Assembly: GCF_000187465.1 (NCBI RefSeq)
Contig: NZ_GL732439.1
Location: 700,558 to 764,557, forward strand
Direction: 5' to 3'
Source: Streptococcus infantis ATCC 700779
GTDB taxonomy: Bacteria > Bacillota > Bacilli > Lactobacillales > Streptococcaceae
Length of the DNA: 64,000 nt
Shown here: positions 1-8,512 of the stretch, one piece after another
Position numbering within the stretch: the first letter of the stretch is position 1
How the letters are laid out: the number at the start of each line of letters is the position of its first letter
Program-made: the position numbers and the translations under genes
The notes under the pieces: model-generated
Seen by the model: the letters and a program-made list of their open reading frames with translations, nothing else
The model's database searches: none
Told to the model about the DNA's origin: nothing

Positions 1-1590
1 GCAGAAGCTTTGCTTACTGGAGAGTTTGCCGAGCTTTTGGAGGCTGTTGAAGTCTTTGGTTTCTTCTTGGCATCTATCGATATGCGCCAAGACTCAAGTG
101 TTCATGAAGCCTGTGTTGCTGAATTGTTAGCAACTGCTGGAATTAATGACCATTATAGCGATCTTTCAGAAGATGAGAAGTGTGAGTTGCTTTTACATGA
201 ACTATTAGAAGACCCTCGAATCTTGTCAGCTACTCATGCTGAAAAATCTGAACTTCTTGAAAAAGAATTAGCCATTTTCCAAACTGCACGTGAATTAAAA
301 GATCGTTTGGGAGAAGACGTCATTCGTCAAACGATTATTTCTCATGCAACCAGCGTGTCTGATATGTTAGAATTGGCGATTATGCTGAAAGAAGTCGGTC
401 TTGTAGATGCTGAAAAAGCACGTGTTCAAATCGTGCCTCTCTTTGAAACAATTGAGGATTTGGATCATTCCGAAGAAACAATGAGAAAGTATTTCTCTTT
501 ACCGCTTGCTAAGAAGTGGATTGCTTCAAAAGATAATTATCAAGAAATCATGCTAGGTTACTCAGATAGTAACAAGGATGGTGGTTATCTATCATCTTGT
601 TGGACTCTATACAAAGCTCAACAACAATTAACCGCTATTGGTGATGAATTTGGAGTCAAAGTAACCTTCTTCCACGGTCGTGGTGGTACTGTTGGTCGTG
701 GTGGTGGCCCTACTTATGACGCCATTGCTTCTCAACCGCTCAAGTCAATTAAAGACCGTATTCGATTAACTGAACAAGGTGAAGTTATCGGAAATAAATA
801 CGGAAACAAGGATGCAGCTTACTATAACTTGGAAATGTTGGTATCAGCGGCTATCAACCGTATGATTACACAGAAGAAGAGTGATACTAATACATCAAAT
901 CGCTATGAGGCGATCATGGACCAAGTAGTCAGTCGTAGCTATGATATCTATCGTGAACTAGTATTTGGAAATGATCATTTCTACGATTATTTCTTTGAAT
1001 CTAGTCCAATCAAGAATATCTCAAGCTTTAATATTGGTTCTCGTCCAGCAGCACGTAAAACAATCACTGAAATTGGTGGTCTACGTGCCATTCCTTGGGT
1101 ATTCTCTTGGTCACAAAGTCGTGTCATGTTCCCAGGTTGGTATGGTGTTGGTTCAAGCTTCAAGGAATTTATTGATCAAGATCCAAAAAATATTGAATAC
1201 CTTCGTGACATGTATCAAAATTGGCCATTCTTCCAGTCGCTCCTATCAAACGTTGACATGGTTCTATCAAAATCAAATATGAATATTGCTTTTGAATATG
1301 CTAAACTTTGTGAAAGTGAAGAAGTGCAAGCAATCTACTATATAATTTTGGATGAATGGCAATTGACTAAGAACGTTATCCTGGCTATCGAAGGCTATGA
1401 TGAACTTTTGGCAGAAAATACTTACTTGAAAGACAGTCTGAACTACCGTATGCCTTATTTCAATATCCTTAACTATATCCAGTTGGAATTGATTAAGCGT
1501 CAACGTCGCGGAGAGTTGTCCTCACATGAGGAAAGATTGATTCATACGACCATTAACGGAATTGCTACAGGATTACGTAATTCAGGTTAA
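1..1590 (+). CDS. ppc: Phosphoenolpyruvate carboxylase, C-terminal part
   Basis: Carboxylates phosphoenolpyruvate with bicarbonate to oxaloacetate, an anaplerotic cytosolic enzyme. The reading frame is open from base 1, so the gene begins upstream of the window; about 529 C-terminal residues are visible of a protein normally near 900. The catalytic [10 protein letters not shown] loop is at nt 556-585 and the glycine-rich [13 protein letters not shown] loop at nt 670-708. The extreme C-terminus is RNSG rather than the RNTG I expect for the family. A strong promoter for the next unit starts about 65 bp after the stop. Confidence 0.95.
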   Translation, partial: AEALLTGEFAELLEAVEVFGFFLASIDMRQDSSVHEACVAELLATAGINDHYSDLSEDEKCELLLHELLEDPRILSATHAEKSELLEKELAIFQTARELKDRLGEDVIRQTIISHATSVSDMLELAIMLKEVGLVDAEKARVQIVPLFETIEDLDHSEETMRKYFSLPLAKKWIASKDNYQEIMLGYSDSNKDGGYLSSCWTLYKAQQQLTAIGDEFGVKVTFFHGRGGTVGRGGGPTYDAIASQPLKSIKDRIRLTEQGEVIGNKYGNKDAAYYNLEMLVSAAINRMITQKKSDTNTSNRYEAIMDQVVSRSYDIYRELVFGNDHFYDYFFESSPIKNISSFNIGSRPAARKTITEIGGLRAIPWVFSWSQSRVMFPGWYGVGSSFKEFIDQDPKNIEYLRDMYQNWPFFQSLLSNVDMVLSKSNMNIAFEYAKLCESEEVQAIYYIILDEWQLTKNVILAIEGYDELLAENTYLKDSLNYRMPYFNILNYIQLELIKRQRRGELSSHEERLIHTTINGIATGLRNSG

Positions 1591-1656
1591 TACAAGCAAT
1601 ATTTTCCAAAAACCGTAGGAATTTTCATAATTTTTTAAAATAATTCATGAAAATCC

Positions 1657-1684
1657 TTGACAAGTTTTAGTAAAATGATATAAT
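1657..1684 (+). promoter_or_regulatory. Promoter of the trpXYZ T-box unit
   Basis: TTGACA at 1657-1662, a 16-nt spacer and an extended -10 (TGA then TATAAT at 1679-1684). Transcription should start near 1691, immediately ahead of the T-box stem I. The inverted repeat just upstream (about 1618-1656) may end ppc transcription, although it has no clear U-tract. Confidence 0.8.
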
Positions 1685-1690
1685 CGTATC

Positions 1691-1926
1691 ATTCAGAAAG
1701 TAATCATTGAAGTTTTCTAGAGAGTCTGTGGTTGGTGGAAACAGATAGATGGAAGTGATGAAAATTGGGCTGAATGTTATAAAGAATTTGAAATCATAAG
1801 AATTCGGTGCGCACACCTTACAGTGCAACTCGTGAAGCGAGATTGAGAGATAGGGGGATTCCCTATAATTGAGGTGGCACCGCGCATCGACGTCCTCACA
1901 CAAGTTTTTTGTGTGAGGACTTTTTC
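1691..1926 (+). promoter_or_regulatory. T-box riboswitch, probably tRNA-Trp responsive
   Basis: The T-box sequence GAGGTGGCACCGCG is at 1871-1884. It is followed by a terminator stem (GTCCTCACAC 1892-1901 with GTGTGAGGAC 1911-1920) and a U-run. An AGAGAG motif and a GGTTGGTG segment near 1718-1738 fit stem I. The likely specifier is TGG at 1766-1768, just before a GCTGAA segment, which means tryptophan. Uncharged tRNA-Trp would pair with the T-box, stabilise the antiterminator and let transcription run into the importer genes. The T-box is certain; the specifier is read from position and from the identity of the downstream transporter. Confidence 0.92.
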
Positions 1927-1944
1927 TATGGGGAGGAAAAAACT

Positions 1945-1986
1945 ATGGAAATCAAACGATGGCGACGCTTGGTAAAGTTATATTGA
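1945..1986 (+). CDS. Putative 13-residue leader peptide with a Trp codon
   Basis: A tiny ORF, MEIKRWRRLVKLY, lies between the T-box terminator and trpX. It has a strong Shine-Dalgarno (GGGGAGG at 1930-1936) eight bases before its ATG, stronger than that of trpX itself. It is rich in Arg and Lys and has one Trp codon. It may be a translated leader that couples tryptophan status to trpX translation, or chance. No homologue is known to me. Confidence 0.35.
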   Translation: MEIKRWRRLVKLY

Positions 1987-2034
1987 AAGTGACAAGAACA
2001 TTACGAAGTTTAAGTGAAATAAGGAGAAATAGAT

Positions 2035-3033
2035 ATGAATAAACGTTTAATTGGTATTATTGCAGCACTAGCACTTGTAGTTGGAGGAAGCTTGGTCTAC
2101 TCTAACTTAACGAAACAAGAAACTAAAACTGAAACGGCTAATAAAACAGCTAAGGTTGGTGTTCTACAGTTCGTCAGTCACCCATCGCTTGACTTGATTT
2201 ACCAAGGTATCCAAGATGGACTTGCTGAAGAAGGCTATAAAGGTGATCAAGTTAAAATCGACTTTATGAACTCAGAAGGTGACCAAAGTAAGGTTGCCAC
2301 AATGAGTAAACAATTGGTGTCAAATGGAAATGATGTTGTTGTCGGAATTGCGACACCTGCAGCTCAGGGTCTAGCAAGTGCAACAAAAGACCTTCCTGTT
2401 ATCATGGCAGCTATTACAGACCCAGTTGGAGCTAACCTTGTACAAAACTTGGAAAAACCAGGTGGAAACATCACAGGGGTATCTGACCATAACCCTGCTG
2501 AACAACAGGTTGAATTGATTAAAACATTGACTCCTGATGTCAAGACAGTTGGAGCTCTTTACTCAAGTAGCGAAGATAACTCAAAATCACAAGTCGAAGA
2601 GTTCAAAGCTTACGCTGAAAAAGCTGGTTTGAAAGTAGAAACATTCGCAGTTCCATCAACTAACGAAATTGCTTCAACAGTTAATGTTATGACTGGCAAA
2701 GTTGATGCAATCTGGGTTCCAATCGATAACACAATCGCATCTGCATTCTCAACTGTTGTTTCAAGCAATCAAACAGCTAAAAAACCAATCTACCCAAGTG
2801 CGACTGCCATGGTAGAAGCTGGAGGTTTGGCATCAGTCGTTGTGGACCAACACGATCTTGGTGTTGCTACTGGTAAGATGATTGCAAAAGTATTGAAGGG
2901 TGAAAAACCTGCTGATACTCCAGTAAATGTCTTCTCAACTGGTAAATCAGTTATCAACAAAAAATTGGCTCAAGAACTTGGAATCACTATCCCTGAATCA
3001 GTCTTAAAAGAAGCTGGTCAAGTGATCGAATAA
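2035..3033 (+). CDS. trpX: Tryptophan ABC transporter substrate-binding protein TrpX
   Basis: 332 residues, of the ABC_sub_bind (DUF534) family. An N-terminal hydrophobic segment (residues 6-24) has no lipobox Cys, so the protein is probably anchored by an uncleaved or ordinary signal segment. The mature part is a two-lobe periplasmic-binding fold facing the outside. Start is ATG with AAGGAG ten bases upstream. It heads the trpX-trpY-trpZ unit behind a Trp T-box, which is the main reason for assigning tryptophan as substrate. Confidence 0.88.
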   Translation: MNKRLIGIIAALALVVGGSLVYSNLTKQETKTETANKTAKVGVLQFVSHPSLDLIYQGIQDGLAEEGYKGDQVKIDFMNSEGDQSKVATMSKQLVSNGNDVVVGIATPAAQGLASATKDLPVIMAAITDPVGANLVQNLEKPGGNITGVSDHNPAEQQVELIKTLTPDVKTVGALYSSSEDNSKSQVEEFKAYAEKAGLKVETFAVPSTNEIASTVNVMTGKVDAIWVPIDNTIASAFSTVVSSNQTAKKPIYPSATAMVEAGGLASVVVDQHDLGVATGKMIAKVLKGEKPADTPVNVFSTGKSVINKKLAQELGITIPESVLKEAGQVIE

Positions 3034-3094
3034 GAAAACGGGAGGAGTTGGATACATCTCCTCCAATTTTTAGAATAAAGGAAACGAAACAAAC

Positions 3095-3961
3095 ATGCTA
3101 ATATCTATTATTTCACAGGGATTGGTCTGGGCTATCCTGGGCTTGGGAATTTTTATGACCTTTCGAATCCTCAACTTTCCAGATATGACAACAGAGGGTT
3201 CCTTTCCGCTTGGAGGAGCGGTAGCAGTAACTCTAATTACACAAGGTGTCAATCCTTTTCTTGCTACCTTAGTAGCTGTTGGAGCAGGCTGTCTTGCAGG
3301 TTTAGCGACTGGTCTTCTTTACACGAAGGGAAAGATTCCAACACTCTTGTCTGGTATTTTGGTGATGACTTCTTGCCATTCTATCATGCTCATGATTATG
3401 GGACGGGCAAACCTTGGGCTCTTAGGAACTAAACAAATTCAGGATGTTCTTCCTTTCTCATCTGAGGTTAATCAATTATTTACAGGTTTGATTTTTGTGA
3501 CTTTGGTAATCCTTCTTATGCTTTTCTTCCTAGATACTAAATTGGGACAAGCTTATATCGCAACAGGAGATAATCCAGATATGGCTCGTAGTTTTGGTAT
3601 CAATACGGGACGTATGGAACTTATGGGCTTGGTCTTGTCAAATGGTGTTATTGCCCTTGCTGGTGCTCTTATCGCTCAACAAGAAGGATATGCAGATGTT
3701 TCTCGTGGTATCGGGGTTATCGTAGTTGGTCTTGCAAGCTTAATTATCGGTGAAGTAATCTTTAAGAGCCTTACATTAGCAGAACGCCTGGTTACTATTG
3801 TTGTTGGTTCTATTAGCTACCAATTCTTGGTATGGGGAGTCATTGCTCTTGGCTTTAATACTAGCTACCTCCGTCTATACAGTGCTCTTATCCTAGCAAC
3901 TTGTCTAGTCATTCCAACCCTTAAGGATAAATACTTGAAAGGAGTCAAGTTAAGCAAATGA
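3095..3961 (+). CDS. trpY: Tryptophan ABC transporter permease TrpY
   Basis: 288 residues, almost wholly hydrophobic with about eight membrane segments, of the branched-chain-type permease family (BPD_transp_2). It forms the membrane channel of the importer fed by TrpX and driven by TrpZ. Its stop overlaps the trpZ start by 4 nt, which implies translational coupling. The substrate is inferred from the upstream T-box. Confidence 0.85.
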   Translation: MLISIISQGLVWAILGLGIFMTFRILNFPDMTTEGSFPLGGAVAVTLITQGVNPFLATLVAVGAGCLAGLATGLLYTKGKIPTLLSGILVMTSCHSIMLMIMGRANLGLLGTKQIQDVLPFSSEVNQLFTGLIFVTLVILLMLFFLDTKLGQAYIATGDNPDMARSFGINTGRMELMGLVLSNGVIALAGALIAQQEGYADVSRGIGVIVVGLASLIIGEVIFKSLTLAERLVTIVVGSISYQFLVWGVIALGFNTSYLRLYSALILATCLVIPTLKDKYLKGVKLSK

Positions 3962-4716
3962 CAGCGATTGTAGAATTAAAAAATGCCACAAAAATTGTAA
4001 AAAATGGATTTGATGAAGAAAAGATTATCCTAAACGATGTTTCGCTTGATATTTATGAACACGACTTCATCACAATCTTGGGTGGAAATGGTGCAGGAAA
4101 ATCAACACTCTTTAATAGTATTGCAGGAACTTTGCCCTTGACTAGTGGGACTATTCGTATTATGGGTGAGGATGTGACTCATTTTAGCCCTGAAAAACGT
4201 GCCAAGTACCTTTCTCGTGTCTTTCAGGATCCTAAGATGGGAACTGCCCCTCGTATGACGGTTGCAGAAAATCTCTTAATTGCTAAGTTTCGTGGAGAAA
4301 AACGTGGTCTATTTCCAAGAAGACTATCAGCTTATAAGGAAGAATTTCAAGCAACTATTGAGAAAGTCGGAAATGGTCTAGAAAAACACTTGGATACACC
4401 GATTGAATTCTTGTCAGGTGGACAAAGACAGGCTTTGAGCCTCTTGATGGCAACCTTGAAACGTCCGGAACTCCTTTTGTTGGATGAACATACAGCAGCC
4501 CTTGACCCTAAAACAAGTGTGGCCTTGATGGAATTGACAGATGACTTTGTCAGCAAGGACCATCTAACAGCATTGATGATTACCCACCATATGGAAGATG
4601 CTCTCAAGTATGGAAATCGTCTCATTGTTATGAAGGAAGGACGAATTATCCAAGATTTAAACAAGGATGAAAAAGCCAAGATGAAGATTTCAGATTACTA
4701 TCAGTTGTTTGAATAG
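3958..4716 (+). CDS. trpZ: Tryptophan ABC transporter ATP-binding protein TrpZ
   Basis: 252 residues, a single ABC ATPase domain. Walker A GGNGAGKST is near residue 42, the signature LSGGQ near 153, Walker B LLLLDEH near 174, and the switch His in the MITHH segment near 206. It energises uptake through TrpY. It overlaps trpY by 4 nt and is followed by a strong terminator, so trpXYZ is a complete three-gene unit. Confidence 0.88.
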   Translation: MTAIVELKNATKIVKNGFDEEKIILNDVSLDIYEHDFITILGGNGAGKSTLFNSIAGTLPLTSGTIRIMGEDVTHFSPEKRAKYLSRVFQDPKMGTAPRMTVAENLLIAKFRGEKRGLFPRRLSAYKEEFQATIEKVGNGLEKHLDTPIEFLSGGQRQALSLLMATLKRPELLLLDEHTAALDPKTSVALMELTDDFVSKDHLTALMITHHMEDALKYGNRLIVMKEGRIIQDLNKDEKAKMKISDYYQLFE

Positions 4717-4747
4717 ATAATTTTTAAAACATGTATCATTAAAAACT

Positions 4748-4778
4748 TAGAAGTAGGATTTCTACTTCTAGTTTTTTT
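4748..4778 (+). terminator. Rho-independent terminator after trpZ
   Basis: Nine-bp perfect stem (TAGAAGTAG 4748-4756, CTACTTCTA 4762-4770) followed by G and seven T. Confidence 0.88.
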
Positions 4779-4811
4779 GTGTTTAAGGGATTTTGTCAAA
4801 AGCTAGTCTTA

Positions 4812-4841
4812 TTGTCACCGTCTAAGATTTTATAGTATAAT
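4812..4841 (+). promoter_or_regulatory. Probable promoter of the first accessory island
   Basis: TTGTCA at 4812-4817, an 18-nt spacer and TATAAT at 4836-4841. The start codon of the next gene is about 130 nt downstream, so the mRNA would have a long leader. A hairpin (CGTCTT 4909-4914 with AAGACG 4921-4926) lies within it. Confidence 0.55.
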
Positions 4842-4977
4842 AATTCTAAGGAAATGGTACCTAGAGATATAAAATTTCTAAAAAGATTGTATCGTCTGAA
4901 TGTTATCTCGTCTTTAAAATAAGACGTTAAAAATATATTTTGACAGCAAAGAGTATATAAGTTCTAGGTAAGGAAAA

Positions 4978-5706
4978 ATGTCAATGAAAAAAATTTTAAA
5001 AATTCTACTCATAACTGTAGTAGTTTTTCTAACTTTGTTTGGTTTATATCGTTTGTATCAAAAGAATTATTATAAAGGAGTGTATGAATCTTTAAGTAAT
5101 GTCTTTTTAGAGATGAACTATGCAGAAACCCATAGTGGTATTTTACCTGGACTTGCTGATTTTAGTAAAGCCGTTGACGGAGGCCAATCACATCGCGATA
5201 AGGACATTACAGTTGGTATGAGTCTTGAATCAGGCTTATCTGAAAGTGAAACTATATTAGTGTATGTAGGTATTGAAGAAACATTTCTAATTGAGTATAG
5301 GCGGACGTTACCTGACGGTAGATATCTTTTTATTGACTATGATTATAGCGATAAAATACTCAAACAAACTATTGAGGTTTCAGAATCTGATCAATCATTA
5401 GCATACGGATTGACCGGTTATCGTATAGAAATAAAGACTAGAGGAGAACTTGATTTAGCATCATATTTGAAAATTTCCTATGGTTTTAGTTCGACTAAAG
5501 GTTTACCAAGTTTTCAGCTAACAGATCCCAACGAAGTACTAGAGTATTTAAAGCCTTATGGGATTGATGAAGCTTGGATTAAAGAAAAATCCCACTTCAT
5601 GCTCTATGATGTCGTTCTAGAACTCTGGTTTAAAAATGGTAGTCAACGATACTCAGTTGACAATCTTGGGGATGTAGAGATTGTGCCACTAAGTTTTTCT
5701 GAATAG
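4978..5706 (+). CDS. TipC-like membrane-anchored putative immunity protein
   Basis: 242 residues: a lysine-rich start, one membrane segment (about residues 7-24) and a soluble domain probably outside the membrane. The layout and the conserved-looking YYKGVYESLSNVF segment recall the TipC family, in which S. intermedius TipC protects against the lipid II phosphatase toxin TelC at the cell surface. No toxin gene is adjacent, so it would be an orphan immunity gene. Start ATG has AAGGA upstream; a second in-frame ATG lies two codons later. Family assignment is from memory of the fold layout, so it is tentative. Confidence 0.5.
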   Translation: MSMKKILKILLITVVVFLTLFGLYRLYQKNYYKGVYESLSNVFLEMNYAETHSGILPGLADFSKAVDGGQSHRDKDITVGMSLESGLSESETILVYVGIEETFLIEYRRTLPDGRYLFIDYDYSDKILKQTIEVSESDQSLAYGLTGYRIEIKTRGELDLASYLKISYGFSSTKGLPSFQLTDPNEVLEYLKPYGIDEAWIKEKSHFMLYDVVLELWFKNGSQRYSVDNLGDVEIVPLSFSE

Positions 5707-5831
5707 AGTAGCTGAACTGATAGTAGATATAGTAGTGTTATATGAAATAAAAAAATGTATCGGATGAAAAACAAAAATAATGAATCCGCTACTAGAACCT
5801 ATGCCTTTTCATAAAACAAAGGAGAGAGGAA

Positions 5832-6254
5832 ATGAATATTTTAAAACTACAGGAACAGATTGACAGTACGAAGTACTGGGATTCCTACGCATTAGATTTT
5901 AGAGCTTCATTTTTCGGGGATGAATGTAAACTCTATATCGAGATTGAAAATGGTAAAACGGATCAGTATTGTTGGGAGATAGTTTTCTATCGTTGTTTTA
6001 AGGTTGACTATGAGACGGATGCTGGTTGGACTTGTTGGAAAAGTGAGACTGGTACAAGAAATTTCAATATGAAAGATATTCCTTTTGAAAACCTCATGTC
6101 TCACACTGTACATGACATTAGGCTTATCGAAGAGAAAAATGATATGACACAAGCTACAATCACTTTATCAAGTATGTTAATTAAGATTGTGTGCCAAGAA
6201 ATTCAAGTCTCTAAGGTTTTAGTCAGAGAACAGAACTTCTTTTGGGAGCCTTAA
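5832..6254 (+). CDS. Hypothetical protein, possible immunity protein
   Basis: 140 residues, soluble, acidic and rich in aromatic residues, with no signal or membrane segment. A strong ribosome site (AAAGGAGAGAGG) precedes the ATG. I do not recognise the family. Its size, its place between TipC-like and Imm40-like genes and its isolated cistron structure suggest an intracellular immunity protein; this is context only. Confidence 0.55.
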   Translation: MNILKLQEQIDSTKYWDSYALDFRASFFGDECKLYIEIENGKTDQYCWEIVFYRCFKVDYETDAGWTCWKSETGTRNFNMKDIPFENLMSHTVHDIRLIEEKNDMTQATITLSSMLIKIVCQEIQVSKVLVREQNFFWEP

Positions 6255-6279
6255 TTCTATTAACTTGAGGTAGATAAGA

Positions 6280-6597
6280 ATGACTGTTGAGGATTTAAGA
6301 GAACTACTGCTATCAATAGCAGAAGAAGATGCTATCATTTCGACTTTATTTTCATTTTTTATTAGAAACAAAGGATATTCAACTCAGATATTGGAAGAGA
6401 TTATTTTTTATGGAGTGGCAATAGGTTGGTTTGAAATCGTTAATGTAGAAAATGATAATATTCCTTATACGAATATTGAGTGGAGAATTGATAATGGCTT
6501 TCAAGAAGTCGTTTTTTGCGATAATGATTTTGCTGTAAAGACTTTATTTACACAAGAGAGTGGAATTCCAGAATTATTCAAAAAGTTTATCTTATAA
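6280..6597 (+). CDS. Hypothetical protein
   Basis: 105 residues, soluble and acidic, starting 25 bp after the previous stop and so probably in the same transcript. The ribosome site (TTGAGGTAG) is modest. No motif was recognised. It may be another small immunity protein, or the C-terminal remnant of a larger one. Confidence 0.5.
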   Translation: MTVEDLRELLLSIAEEDAIISTLFSFFIRNKGYSTQILEEIIFYGVAIGWFEIVNVENDNIPYTNIEWRIDNGFQEVVFCDNDFAVKTLFTQESGIPELFKKFIL

Positions 6598-6692
6598 CAG
6601 AATGCTCAATCAATTCCTGCTCTCTATTTAAAATCTATGACAGATTTGTTAGGATTGACTCCTAATCTCAGAATAATTTACAAATAGGATGT

Positions 6693-6830
6693 ATGATAGT
6701 AAAAGCTATTACATGGCTTGATAAGGAAATTGGTGAAGTAGAGGTTATCGTAGAAGATGAAAAATATGAAATTGAATGTTTTTTTATCTTTTTAAAAAGA
6801 AAAAATAGGAGTTCATTCATATGGAATTAG
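6693..6830 (+). pseudogene. Truncated small ORF, immunity-locus remnant
   Basis: 45-residue ORF beginning MIVKAITWLDKEIGEVEV. Its first 30 residues look like the start of a small protein type I associate with streptococcal toxin-immunity loci, in which the chain normally continues with a Cys-rich stretch after ECF. Here it runs instead into a Lys- and Phe-rich tail encoded by a poly-T/poly-A tract and stops inside the next gene. A frameshift or deletion in that tract is likely. Confidence 0.35.
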
Positions 6831-7138
6831 GTAAATTTAATTTTAAAAATAGAGGTCAGTCGCTAGCAGAATTGGGTGTTGCAAGTTATGCATATACATA
6901 TCAAGATATGTTGGCCTATATAGACTGGATAGAATCAAAAAAGTTTGTTATTCTTGGTGGAGATGTGTATTCAAGACAAGGTGATATGTTTGATTTAACT
7001 TATGATAGCTGGTATTATTCTCCTAAAAATAATGATAGCGATTCATTCCAGTCTATTTCTGTGGCAAAAGATTATATCAACCAGTATGTAGATAGCAATG
7101 GAGGAAATTTTTATTTTACAGTAGTTACTTCAGAATAG
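6821..7138 (+). CDS. Imm40-like immunity protein
   Basis: 105 residues, cytosolic. The central segment VILGGDVY (about residues 43-50), followed by LTYDSWYYS (about 61-69), resembles the Imm40 family of polymorphic-toxin immunity proteins as I remember it. It starts within the end of the upstream fragment. The nearest SD-like sequence is AATAGGAGTT, about eight bases before the ATG. No cognate toxin is seen nearby. A profile search would settle the family. Confidence 0.5.
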   Translation: MELGKFNFKNRGQSLAELGVASYAYTYQDMLAYIDWIESKKFVILGGDVYSRQGDMFDLTYDSWYYSPKNNDSDSFQSISVAKDYINQYVDSNGGNFYFTVVTSE

Positions 7139-7365
7139 ATGGAATTGATAGTAAAGTAAAATTGCTCAGTGCAAATAGAAGTCGTAGAGTTATAAAAACG
7201 AGCAAAACAGAAAAGGGATTAATCTCAGTGAATTTAACTTATAGAGAGGAAATTATTGGGAAAATAGAGCTGGAGATGTTATTTATAAAATGAGTTGAAA
7301 AATGATTATGGAAGTGTCAACTTAACTAAAACAGAATTAGCAATTATTCAAGGAAGGAGATTAAA
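7139..7365. other. Gene-poor decayed stretch
   Basis: 227 bp without a convincing gene. Short open pieces in two frames (around 7229-7300) read like protein fragments interrupted by stops, for example NLTYREEIIGKIELEML. I read this as the remains of a degraded gene in the island, not as an intact feature. Confidence 0.35.
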
Positions 7366-7674
7366 GTGACGATAGAAACAGAATTGAAAAAAATTAGTAA
7401 AAGTTTATCTTTAATAAATGACAGCCAAACCTCCAATAAGATATCTTCTACTAATTTAGAAAATATAGATGATATTTTAAATAATTATTTACCCCTTCAT
7501 TTAAAATGGATAGAGAAGGGAAATTCTTGGGTTATTGAGTCATTAAGTGAAAATCATCAATTAGATAGACAAGCATTTTCTCAATTACTTGTAGGTGTTA
7601 GAAACTTATATCTTGATTTAGAAGAACTTCAAGATTTGCTTATTGAAGTATCAAATGAAATAGATGAAAAGTAG
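7366..7674 (+). CDS. Hypothetical helical protein
   Basis: 102 residues, acidic and predicted mostly helical, with no membrane segment. The start appears to be GTG, with AAGGAGATTAAA upstream, a good ribosome site. No family recognised. Its neighbours suggest a toxin-antitoxin or immunity context, but nothing in the sequence proves it. Confidence 0.5.
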   Translation: MTIETELKKISKSLSLINDSQTSNKISSTNLENIDDILNNYLPLHLKWIEKGNSWVIESLSENHQLDRQAFSQLLVGVRNLYLDLEELQDLLIEVSNEIDEK

Positions 7675-7900
7675 ATATTTAAAAACGTTAAAACTGAATA
7701 ATGTAGGTATAAATGAAATTAGAAAAGGTGAATGTATATAAACGAATAACAAAATTAGAGAGAATATATTTTAATGTTTACTTCTAAGTTTTTTAGTTGT
7801 TTTTAAATATTATTTATATTTCCTTTATTGCCAGTTTTACTTTATAATAGAATCAATCTAAGAATCTTAAACTTTGATAGAGGAGTAAGGAGATAAAAAC

Positions 7901-8332
7901 ATGGCATACACACAAGAAGATTTCCAGGAATGGATTTTTCAGATTGGATTTAAGATGGACTATTTCACAAGGGAGTTTGCGGAGAAAGAAGGGCTAAATT
8001 TAGACTATAGCATGCAGTCTTTGGATGATTTGGAGGCTTGGATCTTAGCTCACTACGAAGACCACCATGCTTTGATAGCAGACCACAAGATGTTGGATTA
8101 TTTGACCGTTTATATCGGCGAAACCTTTCGCAAACACCTAGGAGGAAAATGGTTTATTGACCTTAAAAATAAAAAGAACGTCTATTATTCTATGCCTGTA
8201 TTGACTGATCCATCCTATAGAGGAGTGGTATACAAAGCACCATTGACTTATGCAACAGCTTGTATCAGTAGAAAAGATGGTCAGTATATTAGCAGGATAT
8301 TGAAAAATAATCTCGAAAATCAGGTGAAATAG
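7901..8332 (+). CDS. Hypothetical protein with YIGETFR-G-W motif
   Basis: 143 residues, soluble. The stretch LDYSMQSLDDLEAWI (about residues 34-48), then YIGETFRKHLGGKWF (about 71-85), matches a pattern in small bacterial domains that follow a helix-helix-YIGE layout with G-W at the end. I cannot name the family. It has its own ribosome site (TAAGGAGAT) and closes the first accessory island just before dnaG. Confidence 0.6.
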   Translation: MAYTQEDFQEWIFQIGFKMDYFTREFAEKEGLNLDYSMQSLDDLEAWILAHYEDHHALIADHKMLDYLTVYIGETFRKHLGGKWFIDLKNKKNVYYSMPVLTDPSYRGVVYKAPLTYATACISRKDGQYISRILKNNLENQVK

Positions 8333-8512
8333 TCTTTAATTTTTTCTATTTTTCTTTCAAATATAAGAATGGTTTGCTCAAAAGATTCATTTTTTCATGA
8401 CATCTGGAAACTTATGAAATAGCCTCATGTAAAGTGTATGAAATGGTTTACTTTTTTTCAGAAATAAGCTATACTATATAAAGTAAACTGTGATAAAATG
8501 GAGGTATTGTCT

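Noticed and set aside
4905..4930. Hairpin CGTCTT/AAGACG before the TipC-like gene as a terminator
   Set aside because: Only six pairs and no T-run; may be a leader structure but evidence is thin.
4978..8332. Complete type VII secretion or LXG toxin locus
   Set aside because: No LXG domain, EsxA-like, EssC or other machinery gene is visible; only immunity-like genes and fragments.
8421..8457. Terminator before dnaG
   Set aside because: A T-run is present but the stem (AAAGT/ACTTT) is too short to be convincing.
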